The notes under the pieces were generated by a model. That model was not told the DNA's origin and did no database searches. It saw only the letters and a list, made by a program, of their open reading frames with translations. Shown piece after piece: positions 1 to 11,705 of a stretch of DNA of 64,000 bases (its first letter is position 1; each line of letters opens with the position of its first letter). A program made the translations under genes and the position numbers. The stretch lies in assembly GCF_947623445.1 (NCBI RefSeq), contig NC_135240.1, forward strand, positions 5,332,001 through 5,396,000, read 5' to 3'. This DNA is from Clavelina lepadiformis (lineage: Eukaryota; Chordata; Ascidiacea; Aplousobranchia; Clavelinidae).

Positions 1-99
1 TTTTTGGGGTTGGAATTTTAGTTTCCCGAAAACTCCATTTTCCATTTAATTATTTTTGTCTCGTAAGTTTTATCTCAAAGATATGATGTCTATGGGCAG

Positions 100-1912
100 G
101 CCTCACCCAGGTCAATCTGATGAAAGAACTCGCCGATCAAGACGACCTTAGTGACGTAATTAGTAAATTGCGTCAGATCGGTGACTACGTTCTGCATAAA
201 AACGTAACGACGCAAGGCGAGCGTTACGCACTCCATGCAACTCCAGACTCGATGGAAACCGCCGAGAAATTGTTGGAAGCTTTCCAGATTGGAAAGCCTG
301 GAATGGAGCCAAGTCATGTTCAACTTCAAAGTGGGTTCAAAGTTCAACTGTTTTAATTGCATGATCGTCATCGTTTGTGGCGTCATCAATATTAAAGATA
401 GAGTGATTCGAAGCAAAATGACCAGAGCCAGAATAGATATAAATATTTTAATTGCGGACGTTTCGAGAAATAACTGCACTCATTCTCCATGCACTGTATT
501 GGACAAGCTCTAGCCCGGTCGCACTGAGGATAAGTGTAGTTGTTACTCAAAACGTCCGCAATGATGTTTACTTCAACTTCCGCTCTCATGTTGTTGCTTC
601 TAATTGTTCTACTTATATTATTATGCGTTTAGACAATTTGTAAAAGTAAATGGAACTAACGAATTACGAATAAAAAACTAAAAATCTTCATTTTCCCTCA
701 AATTCGTCATTTTCTTTCGTGTTTAGGTGAATTGCTTCAGAATGGTGATTTAGTGTATGTATTACCGCCAGATGGCGTTCTGAGCCGACATGTAAGATGG
801 AATAAATTCCAACAGAATTGTTCAAGGTATGACGTCATAACCACTAAACTTGACCGTGCGTAGACCGAACCATTAACTTGAACTTGTTCGTTTACAGAAC
901 CGACCACAATCTCCCTCTTGCCGTCAATCACGTGTCTATGTGTGTGCCTACGTCATCGACTTACACGAAGGATGACTCTGCACATTTGAGGTTACTTGCA
1001 AGGTTGGCGACCAATAAATTCCTTCATCGAGAAATAAGGTGAGGTTTGAAGCTTCTTTTTCTTAAAGTTTTTGCTGTTTTTGAATTATTTATCATCGAAA
1101 TATTATTTTGAAACTAAATTTTGAGAAGATTTCCCACAAACCGTTGACAAATTTTTATTTCATATTTTTTAAAAACTTTCACCACGTTTTCTTTGTATGA
1201 CGTCATACAGAGAGAAGGGCGGGGCATACGGGGGCGGAGCCAGGCACGGCGATGACGGAATTTTCCGTTTTTATTCCTACCGCGATCCGAATGTGACGAA
1301 AACAATAGAAGCATTCGAGAAAGGCGTTGATTGGTTGATTTCTGGTGACTTCGATCAACAGGATATTGATGAAGCGAAACTGGCTGTTTTCCAATCGGTA
1401 AAATTGGGTTCATCGTTTCAATTGTTTACAGGGATTGTGGCAACTATTGGAAAGGTGCCACGGCCAGTTGTTTGTGTGTGGTCTCATCCCCATGCATCGG
1501 GCGTGTGCGGGCGGTGTTTTATGAGCTTTGACTTTGGCGACCGCCAAGATATTTTATTAGAACTGACCACTCTCTCTATTCAGGTCGACTCTCCAGTGTC
1601 ACCTTGCGACCGGGGCATGAGTTACTTCCTGGATGGATTGCCTCATCAAATCAAGCAGAATCATCGCGATCAACTGCTGCTGGTCGGCAAAGATGAGCTC
1701 ATCGATACCGCCAAGTACGTTGCAGTTGTGCTTAATAATTGTTTTGACGTCGAGCTCAGTTTCGCTAATTCACTGCTGTCGCCTTAAATGTCACGTCATA
1801 GTAAACAGCTGTGACTTATCGAATATTTTCTTGACGCAGAAGGCGACTGGTCGGTTGTGACGCAAGCATCGCAGTGGTCGGTCCCGGCGATGCCGAATCC
1901 AACAAGAATTAG
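100..1912 (+). CDS. PITRM1: Presequence protease, mitochondrial (3' part; 5' end outside window)
   Basis: C-terminal part of the M16C zinc metalloprotease that degrades cleaved mitochondrial targeting peptides in the matrix. Proposed exons: 100-330, 727-826, 898-1038, 1211-1397, 1584-1714, 1840-1912 (stop TAG 1910-1912); phases agree across every junction. Diagnostic stretches are the family signature REKGGAYGGGA with the downstream FYSYRDPN (spanning 1038/1211 to about 1300), FTQQDIDEAKL-like QQDIDEAKLAVFQSV (end of the 1211 exon), and the C-terminal DSPVSPCDRGMSYFLDGL. The zinc-binding N-terminal half lies upstream of the window. The 727-826 exon is the least certain because I cannot align it to the family, but its phase fits. 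The 330-727 intron holds a foldback repeat. Function is from family knowledge; only the C-terminal half is seen here. Confidence 0.88.
418..592. repeat. Foldback (inverted) repeat in PITRM1 intron
   Basis: The segment is an imperfect palindrome: attgcggacgttt at 451 is matched by its reverse complement ending at 562. Short ORFs on the two strands read similar peptides (IADVSRNNCT on plus, IADVLSNNYT on minus), which is expected of a foldback MITE rather than of two genes. No clear target duplication was found. Confidence 0.5.
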
Positions 1913-2935
1913 AAGAAATCAAAGATAAAAGAAAATTGCTGATGATTCGGCATGCAAAGCGGGAAAGATTGTTACGTCACAGACTATTAGAGCGGCGTGT
2001 TGCTGCCCGAATCAACCGGTTTAGATTGACATAGAAGTTTTATAATGTAATTTGTGTGATGTGGTGCAAATACCTGCTCTTTTTAACAATGAAATGCTTG
2101 GAATTTTGTCCCAATTCCTTCCCGGACAAGAACACCATCGAGCCAAGAAATTAAGAGTTTCGATTCCAGATTTTTTTCAGTTTCTGATTTGCCTTTGATG
2201 CTATTTTCTTTGCCAACTTCGTGGTTTCTTTTATTTACAAATAGAATATGAAACCAGTTCATGTTTCGCAAACAACCATGTACTACCCGGTCACGTGATT
2301 AGACGAGCGTAGTCATCAGGAATGTTTTGATGGTCCTGGCTCGCACGAACAAAAACAGTTCATGTTCGTGATGAAAGTAATGTCGAGGATATGTTGGTTT
2401 TTCTATGCTTGTTATTTTTCCCAATGGATAAAAAATCGCATATTGAGTTCTAGTCTTTAATCTTGAGAAGTTGTTTCAATCTTTTAACTTTCAGAGTCAT
2501 CCCGAATTATATATTTTTAGTTAGAAACGTATCAGTCTAAATCTCTAAACATCTTGCTGGTCCTTCCCCTTTTTTCTTCTCATTATGACGTCGTTTCATC
2601 TCAACAACCGAGATTTAACAGATAGATCAATCACGTTGTAGATTGTGGTAAATAGCAACATTATCCGTTTGGGAACCTTTAATGAGCGAACTTGACAGTG
2701 TTTCTGATGTTATTAAGTAAACTTAAATCAAACAATAGCTGCGGCCAATTTCGCAAGAAATCGTGCAACTTGGCACGTTCAGGAAAGTTTCAGCCCAGAA
2801 ATAATGTGTCGACGTGCGAGAAAATTTCGTGCAAAAACAAGATTCCAGAACAACAAATCAAAAGAATCAGGAAGCGCGGATGACATAAAAGCAGGTGGGG
2901 GTGAAGGACAGCAGATCATTTCCAGAATCTTCAAG
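1913..2935. other. Intergenic, no gene seen
   Basis: 3' untranslated region of PITRM1 followed by AT-rich sequence. Short ORFs here have no recognisable content. The last part (about 2880-2935) is the leader of the next gene; the AG at 2923-2924 (tttccag) about 11 bases before its ATG is a plausible trans-splice acceptor. Confidence 0.5.
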
Positions 2936-4818
2936 ATGAACAAGGTTCTCATTGTGACGTTGTTGGTTGTTCTTATGATGGCGGTGTGGGTCAAAGGTGA
3001 AGCTAGTTGTTGTTCACTAAAGTTTTATCCAATAGCAAATTAACATACATATTTATATTCCCTTATATTATAAAAACAAAGCATGATAATATGTTAAAAT
3101 ACAATATAGCAATGGTAGGCGAACTGCGGCTCGCCGACATGTTTTTTGTGGCTCTTATAGCTGAATAGTAATATCCATTATTGTTCATTATCCATGCATT
3201 GTTACCGTATTTGTTTTGACGCTACTGATCTTGCGGCTCGCTACTGTTTGTAGTTTTCCGCAAGTGACTCTCATTGAAATAGTTCGCCCACCCCGGCTAT
3301 ATTGTATAGACATACTTTGTGCAGACTATAAACCTTTTTGTATAGAATAAAATAGATATGTATTGTTGTCACAAAATACGTGTTTTATTTGCGCTTGCTT
3401 CACTACATTTCAATACTTTCACGTTTTTGTTGCTTTTTGTCATATAAGCTTGTTCGTTGAACAAGTATATTTGCACTGTATGAGTTGAACATCTATTTTG
3501 ACTGCAACAGATCCAGTATGTGTGGCGCCCATCACGTAGATTCGCGTTTTACTCACAGGCTAAACTGGACCTTGGGCTTAACCACATGCTGGACCGCATG
3601 GCGTAGAGTGTAGAGTAGACTGTTGTGTAATATACTTTCTTTCGGCTACATGCCTTGTAAAGAGACTGCGCTGTTCATTTCACGTTGGGCACCTAAGCAG
3701 TAACACGCTGTATGCGTGATTTGTTTTCCTCATTAAATTGTTTTCATTTACAACATGTCCGGTACGGTGACGTATTGCTATGAAGGTAGTTTTCGGTTTT
3801 GTGACTTAGCGGTTACAACGGGAGAACCTGGGAAAATAGTTATACGTGACGTAATTATGTGCTAATAATTGTATACTGTATCATACAAACATTATAACCA
3901 ATGTTCCCTCTAAGCTGCGCGCGTGCGCAAATGCGCACTGCTGACACGGTCTCCGCGCACAGAAAATCTGTGCTGCGCACAAGAAAAAAATCCAACCTGA
4001 ATTGAAAATAAAATAAACGCATAATAATGGCCACAGTGCGCACGTGGAACGTTTGATGTTGCTCACAGTGGTCCAAGGGACCGCTCAGGGAGTTAGTGTG
4101 TTTGCTCAGACTCGTGAAAAATTAGAGGGAACATTGATTATAACTGTAACATACTATGAGGTCTTAGGCTACTTTTCCTGTGTTCTTATTTCTTTATCTG
4201 TTCTTTTAAAAATTTCCGAACTGTAATCGAGATATTCTTACGACTATGACAATTATTTTGAATCGAATTTGAAATTACACCAATCGAACAGAAACAACAG
4301 GCACGAATAACAGAACTATTTCTGATAGGTGACTGTGGCCGACCCTACAAAGACTGCTGTTCGACTTACAGCCCGAAGAAATCAAATTATAGACACCGCG
4401 ACAGAGTACACTACAAATGCAAGAGGGGCTACAAAGACCAAACTCCAAACAAGAATGGAATTTGGTGCAACAACAACTACTGGGCTGGCCAGTTGCCAAC
4501 TTGCCTGAAAGATAGGTGAGAACTATTACATCATGCATACGTCACACCACTGTTTATTGTTGATTTAAAGCACCAATTGGTTTAGTTCAAACCGCTTGAT
4601 AATAACTAATTTTCAATGTTATGCGAGTCATCTAGAGTAGACGAAGTGTAATACCGCATTGAAAACTGAGTTAAACAAAACTCTAAACTTCAGTAAAATA
4701 AAATTATTGCCAACTGCTTCGCTCTTGTAATCATTCTTCAATTAACTCATTTCTCCACATTTTGCTTTTAAAAATGCTTGTTGTTGCTGCTTTGTCAACA
4801 CTTTCCTTCTGCAGATAA
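2936..4818 (+). CDS. Small secreted cationic peptide with a single sushi (CCP)-like domain
   Basis: Three exons with matching phases: 2936-2996, 4329-4515, 4815-4818 (the last carries only the end of an Arg codon and TAA). The predicted protein is 83 aa. Residues 1-21 are a signal peptide (MNKVLIVTLLVVLMMAVWVKG). The mature part starts DCGRPYKDCC and has six cysteines (C23, C30, C31, C51, C67, C79). The VHYKCKRGY and WCNNNYWAGQLPTC stretches match the Cys/Tyr/Gly/Trp spacing of complement control protein domains. The mature chain has 14 Lys/Arg, 5 Asp and no Glu, so it is strongly basic. An in-frame upstream ATG (2804) would bury the signal peptide, so 2936 is preferred. AATAAA at 4887 fits as its polyadenylation signal. 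Role unknown: a host-defence or complement-related peptide is a guess. It is not one of the usual multi-CCP proteins because only one domain is encoded. Confidence 0.78.
3102..3304. mobile_element. MITE with hAT-like inverted ends, in intron 1 of the sushi gene
   Basis: About 203 bp. Left end caatatagcaatggtaggcgaact and right end (reverse complement) caatatagccggggtgggcgaact form about 24 bp of imperfect terminal inverted repeat. The inner gcgaactgcggctcgc motif resembles widespread hAT-family ends. No coding capacity; no unambiguous 8-bp target duplication. Confidence 0.5.
3899..4136. mobile_element. hAT-type MITE with perfect 8-bp target site duplication
   Basis: 238 bp bounded by a perfect 15-bp inverted repeat (CAATGTTCCCTCTAA ... 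TTAGAGGGAACATTG) and flanked on both sides by ATTATAAC (3891-3898 and 4137-4144). An 8-bp duplication is the hallmark of hAT transposition. Interior is GC-rich with repeated TGCGCAC-like motifs; no ORF of its own. Sits in intron 1 of the sushi-peptide gene. Confidence 0.85.
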
Positions 4819-4886
4819 AATGGATGATCGGAAAGAGAGACGAATAAATTGGATACGACCCCGTTATTGTGTTATGTTACGTGTGA

Positions 4887-4892
4887 AATAAA
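4887..4892 (+). other. Polyadenylation signal AATAAA of the sushi-peptide gene
   Basis: Canonical AATAAA 69 bases after the predicted stop codon. Confidence 0.6.
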
Positions 4893-5990
4893 AAGTCAAT
4901 TCTATAAAATGAAGATATTCTTGTTTTTGTTTCTGACCAGAAAATGAAGATATTTTTGTCGATTATACAGAAGTTATCGATATTAAATAAAGACTTTGCT
5001 TTGTCATATTGTTTCCTTTCCGCTGATGCAGGCTGCGGTACTTATGTACACGATTTCACTTGAAACAAATCTAACCTATGGGTCGAAACACCAAAGCATA
5101 TACAAGCTACACGTAACACTAAGCACTACGCAATGCGGTTGTCATGAATTACACCGCATCATGCCAATTTGACAACTGTTGTCCTATACTTGAACCGTAA
5201 GCAACTTCGTGAAATCATTGCTAAGATTTAAACTATTCTAGAACAGGATTCGGAATAAACTATTCTTGAATATTCTAAAACAATTAGGTGTATTTTAAAT
5301 TTTCAGTCTTTATGATGGTCATAACTGCAACGCAAAAGTCATTTTTCCACTTCAATTATATCGGTTTACCCTTGCCCAAATACTCGAAGTTACTTCGTTA
5401 CGCAAATACACTCGTTTTTGAAATTTTTTTGATAACTTCAAGCGTAGTTATATAAAGCACCAACAAAGAACATGTAGAGTAGTTTCTATTGTTCCTCTGA
5501 TATAATAATTGGGTCGATTTTGTTAAAAACATCGTTTTCAAACAGACATGGTATAAATTACTAGATTGTTTATTGACCAATATCACCACCACAAGGCGCC
5601 GGGCAACGTCCAACATTTGCGTTGTTTGGCAAACTGGGCTTTCTTCAATCAACACTTTGAGCTTACCTTTGCCAGAGAATCGGCTTTGGAACATTTTCAA
5701 ACAAGGTAAAGTTGTGAATGAGCTCGTTAGTTTGTCGGCACGAATCGACAAAATCAAACTTAAAACGCTTAAATCAAATTCTAACAGAAGTTGCTTGACA
5801 TGTGTTAATACCAACTGAGCATAGCAAGTTTAGCGACTGTTAAATTTAGCAGGCTGCTGGGTCAGATACAAAATTCGTGCAGATATTTCAAATGTGTTGA
5901 TAGTTTGAAAATAAGGAAAATTTGTTCAACTTCCTCTCATTCTCAGATACAAATACCAGACTTTAGCTTGCTACAACATCTCTGCAAAAA
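4893..5990. other. Intergenic and 5' leader of the MS4A-like gene
   Basis: No convincing gene. Opposed ORFs of 81 and 138 codons around 5400-5818 overlap each other and match nothing I recognise. The stretch ttcctctcattctcag ending at 5946 is a strong 3' splice acceptor 44 bases before the ATG at 5991; it may accept a spliced leader or end a leader intron. Confidence 0.45.
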
Positions 5991-8900
5991 ATGGACGACA
6001 ATTTACCCGGAAATAATGAAGAACAACAGGAAGTGACGTCAACCAGCACCGACTGTTCAAGCTTGGAAAAGACAAGCAGCATCAACTCGGTTATAATTAC
6101 AATATCAACTGCCATCAGTACTCGTGAGATGAGTGGCGGTGACAGTGAGATAAGTGGCGGTAGCAGTGACATAAGTAGCGGTAACGAACCTTCGGGCGAA
6201 GATGAACAAAACACACACCCAAGCGCCATTGCGACACTTAGCGGCACGCCAAGTACGAGCCGGGTGATGCGAGGAACACATTTCTCTACTCGCAGAGTGG
6301 TAATGCTGCCGCGTGTGAATACGCAAGCGATCGTTCCGATCGACAGCAATCGCAATACTGACCATCCCACGAACAACACAACCAATGGGTAAGTTAAAGA
6401 GATGCATTCCTTTGAAATATTGTTATAACTTCTTCTTATGTTAAACTTTGATCACCAAGCCGAGCTGCAAGTGTCATTTGCCAGACCGCCACAAAGTGAT
6501 AACTTGCCATTGTGATAAATACTTTCGTAATTCAGATCAGGCCCGATTCAGCCAACTGTGCCAGCCACAACCTCTGACAATATCTACGCCGGTTTGACTC
6601 CGCAACCTCCAGCACTCTTACAGACATCTGTTCCAGTGGTGAGAACATTCAAATCAAACCACGCGTCGAAGGTAAACAATTTAAACTCTTATCACCAGTT
6701 TTGAGGTTTAAGCTGTCAGTACACGTAGCAAAGGTCCTCAGTCTAAATACGATGATAGTCTGTCTGATTGCCATCTCTTAATCGAAGTCTCGTTGCTTCA
6801 GGCAGCAGGAGTACAGTTGGCTTGTGGCATTGTCCAACTGGTCTGTGGCTTCGGAATAGACGAGGGAGTGGAAGGAAGCCATCTACCGTTCTATTTTCAA
6901 TCAATGATGCCAATCTGGACCGGAGCCATCGTGAGTTTGTTTTTTTTGTTATTTACGCCCGATATCTTCCTTGGCGTCTGTAGCAAGGTAATTAATTAAT
7001 TAGATGTTCTGGGAGACAACAGACATAACAGAAGTTATTATTTTTCACAGTATCTTATGACTGCAGTGACGGGGACAGTAGCGGTGAACAGCAAAAGAAA
7101 ATTGGCGGTGGGTTTAGCTATTAGGCCTACACTGTAGTTTACTGCATTGACTCTCCTCTCTGTAATGTCTGTTGGTTTCGGGCATATTAGTGGGATCACT
7201 TCGAATAACTTGTTTCGTCTGTCAGCCGTTGTAACCGTAGAATAATGATGAGTTGTCCGGAGACTCTTTTGTTCCATTGGGTAGATGTTGTGATTTGCAT
7301 CTTACACAAGACGTAATGAGAAACTTGCTTTTAAGCACCACAGATGCGGTTTCATGATCGCTTCAGTACACAGCAGTACATGCAACTTAGAACGGTTAAT
7401 TCCGGTCCTTAACCGATTTTATGTCACCCACAGCTTCCTAGAGAGATCAGAACCGGGAGGTATTTGAGGTGATTGAAGTAGGTGAGACAGGATACTTGTT
7501 CCTAAATTGTGCTCTGCTCTTATAGAACTCGTTTCGATTTGACCAGGTCTGCGATCTACCGCGGTAGAAAAGGCGCCGAGATCCCAGGTGTTGAAGCCTT
7601 TGGTTTAAAATCTGGAATGAAGCTGTTTAGTGGGCAGTTGAGGTTTCATGCGCAAATGTTTTGGCTGAGAATTTTCTTAGCAAGTTGCTTGGAGCTATTC
7701 CGGACAACAGGGGTAGGGCATAAACAGTCTGTAATGATTCTGAGTGTCGTTTAGGGACTGATCGTTGTTCAGTTTCTTGGCATAGGTGTTTCGACGCAAC
7801 AGAGGAGCAGCATAACTAACCCTATGTTGTGCCTGTCAAAAGTAATTAGATACATAATGACGTCATGTTTCCAGATCATCGTTTTTATGGTTTTTGGTTT
7901 CATCTCATTGGTCATCTCAATCGCTCTGTCTGCCGTCATAGCCCCCGACGTCACCGGATATGACACCATCGCTTGTTACGGCAACAATTCGAAAAATGCT
8001 CCCGTCGACGCCAGCATACCCCTGAGCGAGGATTCCGCTCTCGAATGCAGTGAAGCGGTGAGCAAATTTTCTGTTCATGTTTCATTTTTGATTTGGTCAA
8101 CCGCATAGGACTGAGGTCTATGAGAACTATATGGTAAACAGTTGGCAAATTAACTCAGGCTCGGACACGGAGTTTACTTTATACTCACTCGATAAGCGTT
8201 TACACTCAATCGATTCTTTCGATCCATTTAGCTTTAACATGGGACTTTTGTTACAATCAGCAAAAATTAGCAGGGTAAGACAAACACAGAACATTTAGGT
8301 TAGAGTTACACCAAGTTCAACGCTCGAATAATCAAAATTTCTTTCTCTCGACTTAATCAGGAACTTATGACGGTGCTTGCTGCTATTTCCTTGGCATTTG
8401 GATTACTGGATGCGTTGGGTTCCTTCACCATCATTGTATTGACAGGACAAGCTCTGTTCCGGTTCTGCTCAAAACCACGCATCAATGTCTTCCAGGTAAT
8501 CACAACAATTCGTGTTTCAATAGACATCTTACGCATTTTAAAATTTACGTTCTTTGGCTTTGCGAAAAAGTCGCTTAACATTTTTTGTTTTTAATCAATA
8601 ACATTTGTATATGTCTCGTGAGTGAAAAAGCCCAGAGATGGAAGTCGGGCCAGACTTAATTTTGTGAAACTTTCAGCCCGAGTTCTGGTCTATATTTAAT
8701 CATTTTTTACAATATTACAAATGGAATACAATATTATCATCAATAATTTGAACGAGTTCATTTTATTGCGGCTGCATTTTGATTCATTCGGTAAAATCAC
8801 CTCAAAGTTTTTTTGCAAAACTCAAAACTGAACGTCGGGTGACTCGGGTTTGAGCCATAAGCAGATTTGTTTCCATCTCTGGTCTCTATTCATTGTATCG

Positions 8901-9219
8901 TGCATGTGGACTCAGTGAGCACAGGAACGTTGCTTTAAAATCACAACTTTGAACTTGACTCCAGGAAGCTCCTGTCTTTTTTCGAGTGGGGAATGAAGGG
9001 GACCTGGAGGCCAACATAATCACTGGGGTAACAAGCCCCCCGGTGGTGGTTTCCCTACCTCGATACGATGACATAGTTGGCGGTGGCCCACCGGCAACTT
9101 CTGAAGGAAACGAAAACGTCATAATCGCTCCGAGAACCCCGCCACCGTCCTACAGCCAATCACCGTACAGCAGACGGACGAGTTTATCTTCAGAAGTTCA
9201 AATAATTGAGACGCTTTGA
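5991..9219 (+). CDS. MS4A/CD20-like four-transmembrane protein
   Basis: Seven exons in consistent phase: 5991-6388, 6536-6638, 6802-6930, 7051-7107, 7875-8057, 8361-8495, 8965-9219; 419 aa. Residues 1-167 are a Ser/Thr/Gly-rich cytosolic N-terminus. TM1 is AAGVQLACGIVQLVCGFGI, followed by MMPIWTGAIYLMTAVTGTVAVNSKRKLA (TM2, the MS4A-type turn then a basic loop), IIVFMVFGFISLVISIALSA (TM3), a large extracellular loop with two Cys and an N-glycosylation site (CYGNNSKN...ECSEA), and TM4 LAAISLAFGLLDALGSFTII. The C-terminal tail has a PPPSY (WW-binding type) motif. The order and loop features fit the MS4A/TMEM176 superfamily of plasma-membrane tetraspans; the exact ligand or role cannot be read from sequence. 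The 57-bp exon 4 is small and inferred from phase and hydrophobicity. Confidence 0.78.
6130..6190 (+). repeat. 18-bp imperfect coding repeat (about 3 copies)
   Basis: In exon 1 of the MS4A-like gene the unit gagatgagtggcggtgac and two variants encode EMSGGD-SEISGGS-SDISSGN. A short tandem expansion in a disordered segment. Confidence 0.6.
8632..8882. mobile_element. Probable MITE in last intron of the MS4A-like gene
   Basis: 251 bp bounded by a 12-bp inverted repeat (ccagagatggaa ... ttccatctctgg). No target duplication that I can recognise, no ORF. Confidence 0.45.
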
Positions 9220-11440
9220 TGGATTCGAGTTCAACCGCGCGCTACCTCATTTCCATTTTAATAGATAAAAGAACTTTATCGTCTCGTGAAGATATCCAAC
9301 GCCTGACAACTGTTGTCTGCAGCAGCAGGGGTTTGTTTTTCTAGATACTGCACCTAGTAGACGACGGAGTCGAAACCAAGTCATCAAATTCACAAGTCAA
9401 GTCTTTATAAACCCATTGATGTTGGCGTGCATACCAGACGCCGATATGGTGACATGTGGGTTTATAAACAGTGTGTCTGCATGCCCCAGCAGGTGTCAGG
9501 AAAGAGCACTTATGCAAGGGAAATTTTGAAATCTTTTCAGCAGATTTGAATCGAATTTGAGCGAAGACACTGTAGCACTGTAGCCTACACAATTTTCAAA
9601 CTAAGAATGCAAACGCGTCATAGTATTGCTTTATTATACCATGAAGTTTTGCCTTTACTAATCGACATTGCAACACCGCAAACACCTAATTTTTGAATTT
9701 TATAGATCCCGAAAAAGTATTAAATTTAAGCAAGATGCTGAGTGACGTCACATCTTATGTACTGGCGTGATGCCGAGTATCTTAAAACATTGATCCATGA
9801 TCGCTGTTGTCGCCTCACAAAGTAGAAGCCTGTTCGTGTGGATCTTGACGATTTCACCTGCAATAACGACAAAAAATTGATCCAAAGTTTAAAATTTTTC
9901 TAAAATATTTTTAAATCGTTGCTTGATATTGGCTAAAGCGGTTAGAGAACTCACTAACCTAAATAGCAGGCTGAAGACGAAACGAGTCAAGACACGAAGC
10001 ATAAATATTAACTGCAATGTGTACATTTCCCGGAAAACTGAGAAACGTGAGCAAATGAATTGCAACAGTCAACGTTAAATAACGTCAACGTCGTGATAAC
10101 TTATAATTAGGGGGAATTTATTTGACCAAAAAATCCGCTGACTGGGATCCAAAAAGTGTACAATTTGTGCGAATTTTGGACACATAAGTTTCCTTTATAA
10201 ACCGGGAAGACTTTTAAAATGCATTAATATCGTTTTCAAGAAAAAAGTGTCTTATTTTTCACAATATATGAAAACTTACTTAAATAATGAAAGCTTTTGC
10301 TACAGTTGGACCCAGAACGAAAAATTTGGACCAAGAGTTTCAAATTTGGAATTGTTAGGCATAAAACGTTTACAATAGAAGCCTTGAATAAACGTTGTGT
10401 TAAAAGTTTATAGGAGTTTCTAAGCAATAAAAAATCTTTATCGGGCGCAGTCATCAGTCATTTGGCGCAATCATTACTGGAGAAACAATTAAGCAAATAT
10501 CGTGCAGAATATTTGAAATAATACAGCAGGAAACAATTAAAACCAATATCGGGCTGTACAGCCTTAGGCTATAACAAAGACACAGAATAGACAGTCCAAA
10601 TCAAACACACGGAAACTTTTCTGCTACTTTGCAACTTTGTGTAATCATTAACCAAGCATTCTGTTGCAGCCTGCGCTGGCAAATGTGTGTGTGACGCTGT
10701 GATCGCAGCATACACTGTACGGTGCGAAGGAAAGTTGGAAGTTGAAGGGCTTTATGACTTTTTGTAGCTTTTTACGAGAGAAACCGCGTTGAAGATGAAA
10801 AGAATTGCGCGTAACTTGGTGCGTCATGAAGGCGAGCTGCTTTGCTACCGCATCGATTATTTCTTTTCATCATTGCATGTGGGGGTCGGAAGCAGAATAA
10901 TATGCCAACAAATAACCATTGAAGAACAATTTGAAAGAACCAGGCGAAGAAACAATGCACAGGAAAGCGGTAAAGCTTCACAAGATAACCAAAAAGCTCA
11001 ATCACGCAGCACAGTTAATGGCTTTTCTTGTTTAATCTTCCCAAAATAACTGACAACAGACAGCTCAATGGAACGACACGCAACAGTACCATTAGTGGTG
11101 TAAGGTCAGGCATCGATGGTGTCAGTCTTCGCGCTGTTTGAGCAAGTTAAAAAATGCAAATTTTGCAGAAAGTCACAGACCGCGGAAATGCCGAGTCGGA
11201 ATAACGCAATCAGATTGCTACAACCAACAGTGTAAGGGCTGTTTATAACACTCAATCAGACCTGTTAAGAATTGTTGGTTCTTTATGCGCCTAGTAGTGA
11301 AGTTAAAAGTAAGACAGATACTGGAAGTGATTAAAGCCAGGTTCATCAGAAGTAATTAAATGTAAAAAAAGCACCTAGGTAGACAAGGGAAAAATTTAAT
11401 GATATTCGATGCATAATATCTGGGGTGGTCGCCATACTCG
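9220..11440. other. Intergenic, no supported gene
   Basis: About 2.2 kb, AT-rich. An 86-codon ORF at 10789-11049 has an ordinary ATG context but no recognisable domain and no supporting splice sites; I do not call it. Nothing else resembles coding or RNA genes. Confidence 0.4.
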
Positions 11441-11535
11441 CAGCATCAGACGTTTCGGTTTTCGCTGAAAACGTTCTTAATGTTTCTTGTTTCAATGTTC
11501 ATTGTTTTCAGCAAAAACCGAAACGTCTGTTGCTG
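11441..11535. repeat. Inverted repeat (hairpin) upstream of the amidohydrolase gene
   Basis: Arms of about 32 bases (11441-11472 and 11504-11535): cagacgtttcggttttcgct on the left pairs with agcaaaaaccgaaacgtctg on the right, separated by about 31 bases. Could be a small foldback element or a regulatory palindrome of the gene starting at 11706. Confidence 0.65.
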
Positions 11536-11705
11536 CAATGAACACACAAATACATCGGTTATTCTGCATTTCTATCTCTGCTATGGACAATAAATTTGTG
11601 CGCCATATACGGCTCGTAATGCGAGAAATAGCTTTTCATGTCAGGTTCACTCAAAATATTGTAATTGCTCGCAGCGTTAGTTATTGTTTCAAAAAAATCA
11701 GAAAA

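Noticed and set aside
3520..3720. tggcgccca and tgggcacc motifs suggesting a retroviral primer-binding site or solo LTR
   Set aside because: No matching LTR pair, target duplication or coding remnant found nearby.
5398..5818. Opposed ORFs of 138 codons (minus) and 81 codons (plus)
   Set aside because: They overlap each other, show no recognisable domain and have no consistent splice partners; likely chance.
10789..11049. 86-codon ORF on plus strand
   Set aside because: No domain, no splice support, composition like surrounding DNA.
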